DNA of 64,000 nt from positions 2,170,001 to 2,234,000 of the forward strand of contig NZ_JAVDQF010000001.1 in the NCBI RefSeq assembly GCF_031454135.1, written 5' to 3'. Both the position numbers and the translations under genes were made by a program. Below are positions 1 to 7,596 of this stretch, one piece after another. The DNA comes from Arthrobacter russicus. GTDB lineage: Bacteria; Actinomycetota; Actinomycetes; Actinomycetales; Micrococcaceae. The notes beneath the pieces are model-generated. The model did not search any database. It was not told the origin of the DNA and saw only the letters and a list, made by a program, of their open reading frames with translations. Within the stretch, counting starts at the first letter, position 1; the number at the start of each line of letters is the position of its first letter.

Positions 1-303
1 GCCAGCGACGATCCGCGTTCGGTGCTTTCGGTGATCGAGCTTTCCAAAGCCAGCTACCGGAAGATGAAGCAGAACCTCTGGTGGGCCGCCGGCTACAACC
101 TCCTGTCGGTGCCGTTGGCCGCCGGAATACTGGCACCACTCGGGTTCGTCTTGCCGATGTCGGTGGGTGCGATCTTGATGTCGCTGTCCACGGTAGTGGT
201 CGCCGCGAATGCCCAGCTGCTGCGCCGCTTGGACTTGTCACCGGAAGCCAGCACCGCCGCGGTGCTGCGCAAGGCCGGGCTGCCGTCGGGTACTTCCCGT
301 TGA
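1..303 (+). CDS. Copper-type P1B heavy-metal ATPase, C-terminal end (partial)
   Basis: This is the last ~100 residues of a P-type ATPase whose start lies before the window. Two membrane helices are visible. The first carries the M7 signature of Cu(I)-type P1B pumps, N-x6-YN-x4-P (NLWWAAGYN then LLSVP). The second carries an M8-like MSLST, where the classical motif is MxxSS, so one Ser is Thr. These residues form the transmembrane metal site in the family, so copper export or copper supply is the likely role. The phosphorylation and nucleotide-binding domains are outside the window. The gene stops at 301-303 and is followed by a short gap. Confidence 0.8.
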   Translation, partial: ASDDPRSVLSVIELSKASYRKMKQNLWWAAGYNLLSVPLAAGILAPLGFVLPMSVGAILMSLSTVVVAANAQLLRRLDLSPEASTAAVLRKAGLPSGTSR

Positions 304-437
304 CTCCGGGCGCCGGTCGACCCGGCTGAACCTGGGTGCTGCCTGGGAATTCGTCCCGCGTGGAACAAACTCCGGCCGGCCGGAGTTTCCGATGGATGCA
401 AACGCATTTATTGGCAGACGAGGCAAGGAAGCAGCAG

Positions 438-1502
438 ATGACCACGGTATGGGATTCATTCGTTTTGGGGCAGGTTGAGTTGAAGAACCGCCTGGCGATG
501 GCACCGATGACACGGAACCGGGCGACCGTCGGCGGGGTGCCGACCGACCTCATGGTGGATTATTACCGGCAGCGTTCCGGTTTGGGCCTGTTGATCACCG
601 AAGGCACTCAGCCCTCCGCGGAAGGCCAGGGGTACATGCTCACCCCCGGCATTTACAACGATGCGCAGATCGCCGGTTGGTCCAAGGTCGCGGATGCGGT
701 GCACGCCGAAGGCAGTGCGTTGTTCATCCAGGTGATGCATGCCGGTCGGATCAGCCATCCGGACAATACCCAGGACGGCACTCTGCCAGCGGCTCCTTCT
801 GCGGTGAAGCCCGAAGTCCACGAGATGAACACCGCCAATGGACCGCAGGAAATCCCGACTCCGCGCGAGTTGGCGACCGATGAAATCCCCCGCATCGTGG
901 AAGAATTCCGGACCGCAGCGCGATCGGCGGTCGCTGCCGGGGCGGATGGCATCGAACTGCACTCCGCCAACGGCTACCTGCTGCACCAGTTCCTGTCGCC
1001 GAACACCAATCTGCGCAGCGATTCCTACGGCGGCAGCGTCGAAAACCGCGCCCGGCTGATCGTCGAGATCGCCAAAGCCGCAGCCGAGGAAATCGGCGGG
1101 GACCGGGTCGGCATCAGGCTTTCGCCGAACAACGGCGCCGGTGGCACGGTGGAGGGCCCGGATTACGCGGACACCTACCGGCATCTGGTCGGCGAACTGG
1201 CTCCGCTCGGTTTGGCTTATCTGCACCTGATGCATATCGGTGACCAGGAATTGTTGTCCTGGGTCCGGGCCAATTGGCCGCAGGCTTTGATCATCAACCG
1301 GCCCGGACGCGACGCGGCCGAGGTGGGTGCCGATGTCTCGGCCGGGGTGGCCGACCTGGAATCAGTGGGCCAGCTGGCCTTGTCGAACCCCGATCTGGCT
1401 GATCGGCTGAAAGTCGGCGGCCCGCTCAATGCAGCCGATCCGGCGACCTTCTTCGCCGGTGCGGAGCGCGGCTACATCGATTACCCGGCTTTGGTTTCCT
1501 AG
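438..1502 (+). CDS. Old Yellow Enzyme family flavin-dependent alkene reductase
   Basis: A 354-residue FMN-dependent ene-reductase of the OYE/NemA family, expected to be cytoplasmic and to reduce activated C=C bonds (and in some members nitro groups) with NAD(P)H. The N-terminus shows the flavin-contact segment MAPMTRNRA. The middle shows HSANGYLLHQFL, whose His and Asn bind the substrate carbonyl, and YGGSVENRARL further on. The length fits the family. I place the start at 438, not at the open-frame limit 336, because AGGCAAGGAAG lies just upstream of this ATG and the OYE homology begins there. It is a single gene ended by a strong terminator. The physiological substrate cannot be told from sequence. 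Confidence 0.9.
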   Translation: MTTVWDSFVLGQVELKNRLAMAPMTRNRATVGGVPTDLMVDYYRQRSGLGLLITEGTQPSAEGQGYMLTPGIYNDAQIAGWSKVADAVHAEGSALFIQVMHAGRISHPDNTQDGTLPAAPSAVKPEVHEMNTANGPQEIPTPRELATDEIPRIVEEFRTAARSAVAAGADGIELHSANGYLLHQFLSPNTNLRSDSYGGSVENRARLIVEIAKAAAEEIGGDRVGIRLSPNNGAGGTVEGPDYADTYRHLVGELAPLGLAYLHLMHIGDQELLSWVRANWPQALIINRPGRDAAEVGADVSAGVADLESVGQLALSNPDLADRLKVGGPLNAADPATFFAGAERGYIDYPALVS

Positions 1503-1527
1503 GCCGCGACTCGCCCGCAGCTGACCG

Positions 1528-1573
1528 CAGTGTCCCGCCGAGCAACTCGACTCGGCGGGACACTGCTGTTTTT
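1528..1573 (+). terminator. Rho-independent terminator after the OYE gene
   Basis: A perfect 15-bp stem (1528-1542 with 1551-1565, CAGTGTCCCGCCGAG on the left arm), an 8-base loop and a following CTGTTTTT tract. It sits 25 bases after the OYE stop codon. Confidence 0.92.
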
Positions 1574-1893
1574 GGCCGCCTCGGTGGCGGTCCGGGCGGG
1601 CAGAAAACAAGGTGCCGTTGGCAACTAGATTAATCCAGGGTGAAATCAGCGTGAATCTCTACAAGTGGTGTGTCGAGAAAACCGCGTGAATACGCGGAAT
1701 GTAGATGAACATGTCCAATTGGCTCGCAGCAACCCTGCGTATATTCAACTCGGATGATCACACTTGTATAGACATATTGAGGTGATCTGAACACTTTTTC
1801 GCCGCGACGGTTGCTTCAGCTTTGATTTAATGTGATTGTTTTGTCTGTACTTGATTCAAATCTGTTCACTGTCGAATGATTTGGGAGTTGCTG
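1574..1893 (+). promoter_or_regulatory. AT-rich upstream region of the EEP-like/phospholipase C operon
   Basis: About 320 bases without a gene and clearly AT-richer than the surroundings. It should hold the promoter of the downstream pair, but I cannot fix the -35/-10 boxes. Two GTTCA-like words (TGAACAC at about 1786 and GTTCACT at about 1864) loosely recall PHO-box half-sites, which would suit a phospholipase operon. Their spacing is not that of a PHO box, so this is weak. GGGAG at 1883 followed by 6 bases decides the ATG at 1894. Confidence 0.4.
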
Positions 1894-4032
1894 ATGCGTC
1901 GCCTCGTCGCCGTCTTGGTCGCGGTTTTCGTCACGATGCTGGCTGTGCTGCAGCCAGTGCATGCCGAGCCGGCCGGGAGCTTTTCATTGCAGAACCAAGT
2001 GGCCGTCGTCGGCGACACGCTGACCTTCAACTACCGCACCGGGCTGCCGGATGCACTGAACTGGATCGCGCTCTACGACGATCCGGGCAAGGGCCCAAGC
2101 GACCAGAAGTACCACGCGCCGTCGAGCACCTGGGACCGTGCGCCGAAGGCTTCCGGAAGCCTGAGCCTGAGCAGTGCGAAACTCACCGCCGGGCACGACA
2201 TCGCCGCGTACTTCCTAGCCAAGGACGGTTACACCTGGCTTGCCCCGCCGATTACTTTCCGGCTGACCTACGCCGGTGCCAGCGGAAGCCTGGTGCTGAC
2301 CAATCCGGCGCCCAGCCAAGGCGATGGGCTCAGCTTCAGCTACCGTACGGACCGGCCGAACCCGATGAACTGGATCGGCCTGTACGACCCGCCCAGCGGC
2401 GGGCCGAGCGACCAGAAATACCATTCCGGGTCCACCACCTGGCTACGTGCCCCGGAGGCGTCCGGCACGATCACGATTCCTTCCGGCGCTTTGCGGGACA
2501 GCCGCGACATCGCCGCCTACTTCCTGTTCGACGACGGATATTCCTGGCTTGCCCCGCCGGTCACCTTCCAGCTCAAACCCCAACCCCCGTACGACGGCGG
2601 TCCGCGCGGTCCGCACTGGGTGACCGATGCCTTCACCACGGCGACTTCGGCACCTGGTTCCAAGGTATCCGTTCCAGTGAGCGGACTGTGGTTCGGTACC
2701 GACGACCGGCCGCCCGCCGCTCCCGTGCTGAGCAAGACCGGGGGCGACGATTGGTTGTCCCTGGGCCCGGACGGGGTGATCACTGGCACTGCCCCCGAGG
2801 CCCGCGACGAGCCCTACCGGATCGAGGTCGCCGCAACGGATCCCGCCGGGGCCAAGGCCAGATTGCTGGTCGACGTTCCAGTGGGCCGAGATGCCGTGAC
2901 GCTCAAAACCGCGAGCCTGAATGCCTGGAACGGCGGGGGCCACGTCAACAACCCGGTGGAAAAGCTGGCCAAAACGGTGCTGCTCAACCGATTCGACGTG
3001 GTGGGCCTGCAAGACTCGTCGGGCCTCGCCGCCAAGCTGGCTGCCCGGCTCGCCGGGAACACTGCAGCGGCTTCCTGGCAGTCCAGTGAGGACCGGGCCG
3101 GGAATGCGCTGCTCAGCCGGTACCCGATGCAGACCAGTGCCGATCAGCAGCCCGCGGCATCGGCGGCAAGCAGTGCGGCAGCCGCCGACCTGCCTGCAAT
3201 TCACGCCAGTGTGCAGATCGGCGACCGCGCGGTTTCGTTGTGGTCTGCGGCTTTGGACCCTGCGGACTATGGGCCGGCGATTGCTTGCGGGCCGGATGCG
3301 CCGACCTCGGACGCTCTGATCCAGCGGGAAAAGAACACCAAGCGCTTCGCCCAAGCCCAATCATTGGCCAAGGTTCTGGCCTCGGATATCGCAGCCAAGA
3401 CGCCCACCATTGTGTTTGGCTCCTTGGCCTCGCCCAGTGCTGCCGACTGGACCGCGGCGACCGACCGGTGCGCAGCCGGCGCAGTTGCCTGGCCGGTTCC
3501 GGAGCAGCTTTCCGGAGCCGGACTGCACGACGCCTTCCGGGCGCTGAACCCGGATCCGCAGGCCCAGCCGGGCAACACCAACAATGCAACCGGCCCCACG
3601 GCGGTTCCGGACCGCACCGATTACGTGTTTGCTGCGGGAGCGCTCAGGCCACTCGAGGCGCATGTGCTCGTCGACGGGTTCCCGAAACCGCAACCGGACG
3701 TGTTGGCCAATTCCTGGATTTCCGACCACGCTGCGGTAGTGGCCAGTTTCGAGTTGTCGGCCGTGCCGGAAACCGTGAATCCCGGTACCGGGGACCCCAG
3801 CGCCGGAGACCCTGGCAGTGGTTCCGCAGGTGCTGTACCGGGCAGCCGGCCGGATGGCTCGCCGACCGCCGACCGCCTCGCCCAGCCGGATGCCGAGGCC
3901 TTCGCTTTCACCGGTGCGGAGGCCTGGCTGTGGCTGGTCGCCGCAGTCGTCCTGATCACCCTGGGCGGCACGGTATTGATCGCCAAAGGAAATTTCCCCG
4001 CCAGATTCCGCCGCTCCGCCGGCCGCAAGTAG
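1894..4032 (+). CDS. Secreted, C-terminally anchored protein with duplicated N-terminal domain and degenerate EEP-phosphatase fold
   Basis: 712 residues. Residues 1-24 are a signal peptide (cleavage near HAEP). Two ~97-residue homologous domains follow (about 29-124 and 131-227; both contain LNWI/MNWI...LYD...GPSDQKYH...AAYFL..DGY.WLAPP). A putative Ig-like domain spans about 238-330 and an endonuclease/exonuclease/phosphatase (EEP) domain about 336-621. The EEP domain keeps N343, the DRTDYVF motif (573-579) and the SDHAAV motif. It has D374 where the catalytic Glu is expected (GLQD), A453 where the His is expected (SAALD), and GSL at 509-511 where GDFN normally lies. It may therefore be a pseudoenzyme. 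The C-terminus has a Pro/Gly/Ser linker, FAFTGAEAW, a hydrophobic helix (~677-697) and a basic tail, resembling a class E (LAxTG) sorting signal with Phe for Leu. It lies 13 bases upstream of the phospholipase C gene. Earlier ATG 1876 is rejected because the Shine-Dalgarno sequence fits 1894. Confidence 0.8.
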   Translation: MRRLVAVLVAVFVTMLAVLQPVHAEPAGSFSLQNQVAVVGDTLTFNYRTGLPDALNWIALYDDPGKGPSDQKYHAPSSTWDRAPKASGSLSLSSAKLTAGHDIAAYFLAKDGYTWLAPPITFRLTYAGASGSLVLTNPAPSQGDGLSFSYRTDRPNPMNWIGLYDPPSGGPSDQKYHSGSTTWLRAPEASGTITIPSGALRDSRDIAAYFLFDDGYSWLAPPVTFQLKPQPPYDGGPRGPHWVTDAFTTATSAPGSKVSVPVSGLWFGTDDRPPAAPVLSKTGGDDWLSLGPDGVITGTAPEARDEPYRIEVAATDPAGAKARLLVDVPVGRDAVTLKTASLNAWNGGGHVNNPVEKLAKTVLLNRFDVVGLQDSSGLAAKLAARLAGNTAAASWQSSEDRAGNALLSRYPMQTSADQQPAASAASSAAAADLPAIHASVQIGDRAVSLWSAALDPADYGPAIACGPDAPTSDALIQREKNTKRFAQAQSLAKVLASDIAAKTPTIVFGSLASPSAADWTAATDRCAAGAVAWPVPEQLSGAGLHDAFRALNPDPQAQPGNTNNATGPTAVPDRTDYVFAAGALRPLEAHVLVDGFPKPQPDVLANSWISDHAAVVASFELSAVPETVNPGTGDPSAGDPGSGSAGAVPGSRPDGSPTADRLAQPDAEAFAFTGAEAWLWLVAAVVLITLGGTVLIAKGNFPARFRRSAGRK

Positions 4033-4045
4033 AAAGCACCCAATC

Positions 4046-6229
4046 ATGAGCACCAAGAAACCCGAACACGGCAGCCCCGAGATCAGCTGGCCGGAAAACC
4101 GATTGCCAACCGCCGAACAACTCGCGGCCCCGCCCCTGGCACCGCAGTTGAAGCATGCTTCGACGGTACCGGCCGGACTGAGCCGCCGGGCCGCCTTGGC
4201 GCTCGGCGCTGCCGCCATCGCCGCCGGTGTGACCGGGGTGCAGGCACTGCGCCAGGCCGCACCGGCAAGCGCCGCGGATCTGAGTGCAGCGCCGCTCACC
4301 GGAACCATCAAGGACGTCAAGCACATCGTGGTGCTGATGCAGGAAAACCGGTCGTTCGACCACTATTACGGCAGCATGGCGGGAATCCGCGGGTTCAGCG
4401 ACAAGCAGGCCCTGGAGTTGCCGCCGTCGGGCTCGTATCCGGGCGGAACCGTTTTCCAGCAGCCTTCCAGCTCGCGCAGCGACGGCGGCGCGGTTTTGCC
4501 TTTCCACATGGATTCGGCCAAGTTCAATGCGCAGAACGCCGACGGACTGGACCACTCCTGGTCCGGTGGCCATTCGGCTTCGAACAAGGGTGCCTGGAAC
4601 CGCTGGATCGACGCCAAGTCCCCGCAGACCATGGGCTATTTCACCCGGGATGACCTGCCCTACCACTACGCGGTCGCCGATGCTTTCACGATCTGCGACC
4701 ACTACCACTGTTCGGTCACCGGCCCCACCACGCCGAACCGGCTCTACCAGTGGTCCGGCACGATCAATGCCGAAGGCGGCAAAGGCGGCCCGGCGAACAG
4801 CAATCCCGCCGACTACAATCCGGTGTACTCCTGGGGCACCTACGGCGAGGAGCTGGAAAAGGCGGGCAAGACCTGGAAGACCTACGCCAATGACGAGGTC
4901 GGCGACTCCGGGTCGCACCCCTATGTGGGCGACTACGGCGACAACCCGCTCTGGCTCTTCCAGGCCTACCACGATGCGCTGGCCTCGAAGGATCCGAAGC
5001 AGCGCCAGCTCGCCGAGCACGGCGGCCTGCACGACGGTTGGAAGCCGGATTCCGGCAAAGGCCTGGACGTGAACTACCTGCTGCGCGATTTCGGTGCCGA
5101 CTGCGCTGCGGGCACGCTCCCGGAGGTCAGCTACGTGGTGGCGCCGTACGGCTGGAGTGAACACCCGGCGGCCAGCCCGGACTACGGCGCGCATTTCACG
5201 AATGCGGTGGTACAGGCGATTTTGAGCAACGAACAGACCTGGCGGAACACCGTGCTGTTGCTCAACTTCGACGAAAACGACGGCTACTTCGACCACGTGG
5301 TGCCGGCTACGCCGGAGCCGGGAACGGTCAATGAATTCGTCGAGGGGCTGCCGATCGGCCTCGGCGTGCGCGTGCCGATGACCGTGGTTTCGCCGTGGAG
5401 CCGCGGCGGCTGGGTCAATTCGCAGGTCTTCGACCACACCTCGGTGATCCGTTTCATGGAAGCCTGGAGCGGCGTCAAGGACAAGAACATTTCGGCCTGG
5501 CGCCGGTCCATCTGCGGCGATCTGACCAGTTGCTTCGACTTCGCGAATCCGGACTTCAGCATTCCGAAGCTGCCGGATACCGCGCCACTGCTGGCTGCCG
5601 CCGACGCGGACAACGGCAAACCCCGGGTCAAGGCGCCGGCGGCCGGAGAGCAGAAACTGCCAGCCCAGGAACCCGGCAGCAAACGCCGTCGGCCGATCCC
5701 GTACGCGCAGAACGCGAATGTCCGGGTGGACCGGAGCACCGGCCTGGTCGAGGCGACGCTGTCCAATGACGGTTCGACGGCGGTCTCCATGGGCGTCTAC
5801 CCGAATGCCTATCTGCCGTTCCAGATCACGCCGTTCGACGTGGCCAAGGGCAAAGCGCGCAGTTACCAATGGCAGGCGGCGAGCCATGATGGCCGCTACG
5901 ATTTCAGCATCTACGGGCCGGACCGGTTCCTCCGGCGGTTCGCCGGAACCGTGATTTCGGGCAGCCACACGGATCTCGGACTGCCCGCCGTGAGCGCGGA
6001 ATTGCTGCCCGGCGGCGGGTTGCGTTTGACGCTCGGCAACACCGGCTCGGCAGGGGTGCGGTTCAGCTTGGCCGCGAATGATTTCGTCGACCGCAAGGAA
6101 GACTCCTGGGTGCCGGCGAATTCCAGCAAAACCGTGGACTGGACGCTGGCCGGCGGCTATTACGACGTCGTGGTCACGGCGAATACCGGTACCGGATTCC
6201 GCTACCGCTTCGCCGGTTACGCCGGCTGA
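4046..6229 (+). CDS. Phospholipase C, phosphocholine-specific type (Tat-exported)
   Basis: 727 residues, the usual size for the bacterial phosphocholine-preferring phospholipase C family, which hydrolyses phosphatidylcholine and sphingomyelin outside the cell. A twin-arginine motif (SRRAAL, Arg 47-48) is followed by an Ala-rich helix and ASA at the likely cleavage site. The 46-residue stretch before the Arg pair is unusually long for a Tat signal. The catalytic core shows MQENRSFDHYYG, the GPTTPNR segment around the nucleophile and NFDENDGYFDHV. Two beta-rich C-terminal repeats typical of the family follow (about 560-725). It is probably cotranscribed with the upstream EEP-like gene. Together they suggest release of phosphate or choline from membrane lipids. 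Confidence 0.92.
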   Translation: MSTKKPEHGSPEISWPENRLPTAEQLAAPPLAPQLKHASTVPAGLSRRAALALGAAAIAAGVTGVQALRQAAPASAADLSAAPLTGTIKDVKHIVVLMQENRSFDHYYGSMAGIRGFSDKQALELPPSGSYPGGTVFQQPSSSRSDGGAVLPFHMDSAKFNAQNADGLDHSWSGGHSASNKGAWNRWIDAKSPQTMGYFTRDDLPYHYAVADAFTICDHYHCSVTGPTTPNRLYQWSGTINAEGGKGGPANSNPADYNPVYSWGTYGEELEKAGKTWKTYANDEVGDSGSHPYVGDYGDNPLWLFQAYHDALASKDPKQRQLAEHGGLHDGWKPDSGKGLDVNYLLRDFGADCAAGTLPEVSYVVAPYGWSEHPAASPDYGAHFTNAVVQAILSNEQTWRNTVLLLNFDENDGYFDHVVPATPEPGTVNEFVEGLPIGLGVRVPMTVVSPWSRGGWVNSQVFDHTSVIRFMEAWSGVKDKNISAWRRSICGDLTSCFDFANPDFSIPKLPDTAPLLAAADADNGKPRVKAPAAGEQKLPAQEPGSKRRRPIPYAQNANVRVDRSTGLVEATLSNDGSTAVSMGVYPNAYLPFQITPFDVAKGKARSYQWQAASHDGRYDFSIYGPDRFLRRFAGTVISGSHTDLGLPAVSAELLPGGGLRLTLGNTGSAGVRFSLAANDFVDRKEDSWVPANSSKTVDWTLAGGYYDVVVTANTGTGFRYRFAGYAG

Positions 6230-6291
6230 GCTCGACGGAGCCCAAAGCTCTCCGCTCTCCGCTCCCTTCCATCCCTACCCTCCCCGCCCCA

Positions 6292-6354
6292 GCGCGAGTG
6301 CACAGTTGTTGCGGGTGTTTTCCGAAAACACCCGCAACAACTGTGCACTCGCGC
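6292..6354. repeat. Long perfect intergenic palindrome between convergent genes
   Basis: 30-base arms (6292-6321 and 6325-6354) are perfectly complementary around a 3-base centre (CCG). The arms begin GCGAGTGCACAGTTGTTGCG. The palindrome fills the gap between the phospholipase C stop and the stop of the minus-strand citrate synthase, so it could act as a bidirectional terminator. There is no run of T on the plus side beyond the stem. Its outer CGAGTG..CAGTT pattern recurs in the palindrome at 21087. Confidence 0.9.
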
Positions 6355-6368
6355 GAAATAGTTGCGGG

Positions 6369-7529
6369 TTACGGTAGCGGTTGTGGGGCTGCTGGACCGA
6401 CGTATCGGGCGGTGGGCCGGATGATCTTCGGGTCTTCGCATTGCTCGATGATATTGGCGCACCAGCCCAGCACTCTGGCCACCGCGAAGGTGGGGGTAAA
6501 AAGTGCTCGGTCCAAACCGCAGATTTCCATCACAATGGCGGCGTAGAACTCCAGATTGGTGTGCAGTTCACGCCCTGGTTTGAGCTGCGCCAACAGTTGC
6601 GGAATCCGTTCCTCTACTGCCACCGCGAAATCGACCCGGGGACCGCCGAATCGCAACGCCACGCTTTTCAGCAGTGCCGAGCGGGGATCTTCGGTTCGGT
6701 AGACCGGATGGCCGAAGCCCATAATCCGATGCCCGGCAAGGACCTGCTCGGTGATCCAGGGGTCGATGTTAGCCAACGAACCGATCGCATCCAGTGTGTC
6801 CAAGGCTCGGCTCGGCGCTCCACCGTGCAGCGGTCCGGACAGCGAGCCGAGCGCCCCGAGCAGGCAGGAAACGGCGTCAGCTCCAGTGGAGGCGATCACC
6901 CGGGCGGTAAAGGTCGAAGCATTCAAGCCATGGTCGACGGCGGCCACCAAGTAGGTGCCGAGGGCATCGGCGTGCGCCGGGTCCGGCCGTACTCCGTTGA
7001 GCATGTAAAGATAATTCGCCACGTAGCCGAGCTCCGGGTCCGCCGGGATCGGCTGTGAACCTCGCCGCAGCCGGTGCAATGCCGCGATGATCACCGGCAC
7101 TCGGGCGGCTAGCGCGAGCAGGGCTTCGGAGCGGGCGTCCCGGTCGAGGTCGAAAAGCGGCACGCCCCATGATCCCGGCGCCGTTATGGACTCGAAAGCC
7201 AGGGCCGCTTTAAGCCCGGCCAAATAGTCACCGTTTGCAGCCAGCCTGGGCAAGACGCCCTGTAGACCGACAGAGAGCCGGGATTGGGCGGCAATCCGCG
7301 CGGTAAACGCTTGAAGCTGCCCTGCTGATGGCAGATTCCCGGCCATCAGCAGGAACCAGACTTCCTCGAGGCTTCGGTGCTCTGCGAGCTCGATTGCTGA
7401 GTACTGCCGGTAATGGTAAAAGCCCTCGGTCCCCCGGACGTCGCTCAGCGCGGTTTCGGTAACGATCACGTTGGCCAGTCCGCGAGGAACCTCGATCGGG
7501 GTCTTGTCGAGTCTGGAAGGTGTTTGCAT
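6369..7529 (-). CDS. Citrate synthase / 2-methylcitrate synthase family protein
   Basis: 386 residues, the length of short bacterial citrate synthases, which condense acetyl- or propionyl-CoA with oxaloacetate. The histidine motifs DHGLNASTF and MGFGHPVYR are present, as is ARVLGW near the C-terminus. The third catalytic position, normally the Asp of NVDFY, is NLEFY here (Asp to Glu). Some actinobacterial citrate synthases may carry Glu in this position, so loss of activity is not implied. It is transcribed divergently from an HTH-citrate synthase fusion across 67 bases that hold an inverted repeat, which suggests coupled expression. Whether the product is citrate or methylcitrate cannot be decided from sequence. 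No prpB or prpD genes are nearby. Confidence 0.85.
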   Translation of the reverse strand: MQTPSRLDKTPIEVPRGLANVIVTETALSDVRGTEGFYHYRQYSAIELAEHRSLEEVWFLLMAGNLPSAGQLQAFTARIAAQSRLSVGLQGVLPRLAANGDYLAGLKAALAFESITAPGSWGVPLFDLDRDARSEALLALAARVPVIIAALHRLRRGSQPIPADPELGYVANYLYMLNGVRPDPAHADALGTYLVAAVDHGLNASTFTARVIASTGADAVSCLLGALGSLSGPLHGGAPSRALDTLDAIGSLANIDPWITEQVLAGHRIMGFGHPVYRTEDPRSALLKSVALRFGGPRVDFAVAVEERIPQLLAQLKPGRELHTNLEFYAAIVMEICGLDRALFTPTFAVARVLGWCANIIEQCEDPKIIRPTARYVGPAAPQPLP

Positions 7530-7540
7530 AAGCTCATGAG

Positions 7541-7573
7541 AACATTGATATTGATTGCCATGTAGTCAATGTT
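7541..7573. promoter_or_regulatory. Candidate operator between the divergent citrate-synthase genes
   Basis: A perfect inverted repeat, AACATTGA (7541-7548) and TCAATGTT (7566-7573), is separated by 17 AT-rich bases that contain further TTGAT words. It lies midway in the 67-base divergent gap and would overlap both promoters. The HTH domain of the neighbouring fusion protein is the obvious candidate ligand (inference). Confidence 0.55.
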
Positions 7574-7596
7574 GATTCGGTCAAGATCGGAACCGG

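Noticed and set aside
456-1235. Minus-strand 259-codon open frame opposite the OYE gene
   Set aside because: No homology; shadow of a high-GC gene whose conserved motifs lie on the plus strand.
1786-1870. PHO box before the EEP/phospholipase C operon
   Set aside because: GTTCA-like words are single, in opposite orientation and not spaced as direct repeats.
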